The notes beneath the pieces were generated by a model. That model worked only from the letters and a program-made list of their open reading frames with translations, was not told where the DNA came from and did not search any database. A program made the position numbers and the translations under genes. This document shows positions 63,646 to 64,000 of a DNA stretch of 64,000 bases, in pieces. Every line of letters starts with the position of its first letter. The first letter of the stretch is position 1. Source of the DNA: Clytia hemisphaerica (Eukaryota; Cnidaria; Hydrozoa; Leptothecata; Clytiidae); contig CACVBU010000973.1 in NCBI GenBank assembly GCA_902728285.1, forward strand, positions 448,861-512,860. The letters run 5' to 3'.

Positions 63646-64000
63646 GTATAACATTTTCTCTAAGTTGCTGTAATTTAGCATAGGGCATTTCTGATAATTG
63701 CAACACTAGCTTTGGAACTGGCTCCTCTTTATTTTTATTATATGCCATAGGAAGTATATCTATAGAGGTCTGCGATTCAGACTATGCGAAGCAGCACTGT
63801 TATACTAATTGTATAACGGTTCTTTTGCGAAACGGTCCATTTGAATGAATTTAACAGGCTTATACGTACCGAATTCCATATAGTTGACACTTTTTAATTC
63901 GATCTTTAAGGAATCTTCCTCGAATTAGAGAAACATTTGAATTAAAATGATTCATACCATTTTTATCACCTAAAGGACCAAAGTCCAAGTTTGAATTACG
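63646..64000 (+). other. SLC4 intron 12 (cut by window edge) with pogo-like copy
   Basis: Intron begins GTATAA. From about 63876, TAGTTGACACTTTTTAATTCGA and later CTCGAATTAGAG resemble the left part of the pogo-like MITEs at 16926 and 24582. The copy is truncated by the window end. Confidence 0.5.

Overview
This is a eukaryotic, metazoan-type window. It is AT-rich, with short coding exons separated by long introns that have consensus GT..AG borders and polypyrimidine tracts. There is no operon or ribosome-binding-site structure. Two plus-strand, multi-exon genes can be rebuilt exon by exon with consistent reading phase. The protein families (an ANKS1/Odin-type adaptor and a sodium-coupled-type SLC4 bicarbonate transporter), the high intron density and the heavy load of small palindromic DNA transposons point to an invertebrate animal. 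I cannot place it more precisely from sequence alone.

Gene 1 (about 1.67-39.36 kb) is an ANKS1-family scaffold: N-terminal ankyrin repeats (exons 1-9), a tyrosine/proline-rich linker (mainly one 1.43-kb exon at 14.1-15.5 kb), two tandem SAM domains (15.8-20.7 kb), a PTB domain (22.1-24.5 kb) and a proline-rich tail. 28 exons join without phase conflict; the final exon (39.29 kb) fits the phase but is less certain. The joined model predicts about 1293 residues. The linker carries seven YxxP and three YDNV motifs, which look like SH2-docking sites.

Gene 2 (46.99 kb to beyond the right edge) is an SLC4-family bicarbonate transporter. Twelve exons are visible and encode 1026 residues: the whole cytosolic N-domain and the membrane domain up to about TM10. 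The cytosolic domain and the four-cysteine, sequon-rich extracellular loop are of the Na+-coupled (NBC/NDCBE) kind. Several signature positions in the membrane core differ: TM1 exit, the TM3 STGP motif, and Glu instead of Asp in TM8. This is probably a divergent paralogue. The last transmembrane helices and the C-terminus lie outside the window.

Most of the remaining sequence is introns plus a 7.6-kb intergenic region. I found no RNA genes. The non-coding DNA is packed with inverted-repeat (fold-back or MITE-like) elements, over 25 recognisable from matching arms. They include a 3.8-kb foldback-type element whose arms are oppositely oriented minisatellites (4.2-8.0 kb), two elements with perfect 9-bp target duplications and long terminal inverted repeats (36.7 and 47.9 kb), nested insertions (1.9 kb; 48.6 kb inside 47.9 kb), and several multi-copy families. 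No autonomous transposase was recognised. No CRISPR-like, operonic or clearly novel defence-type system is present. The most unusual items are the foldback element, the YxxP array in the ANKS1-like linker, the atypical SLC4 membrane core, and decayed copies of an exon's 3' splice site upstream of the real one at 29.4-29.7 kb.
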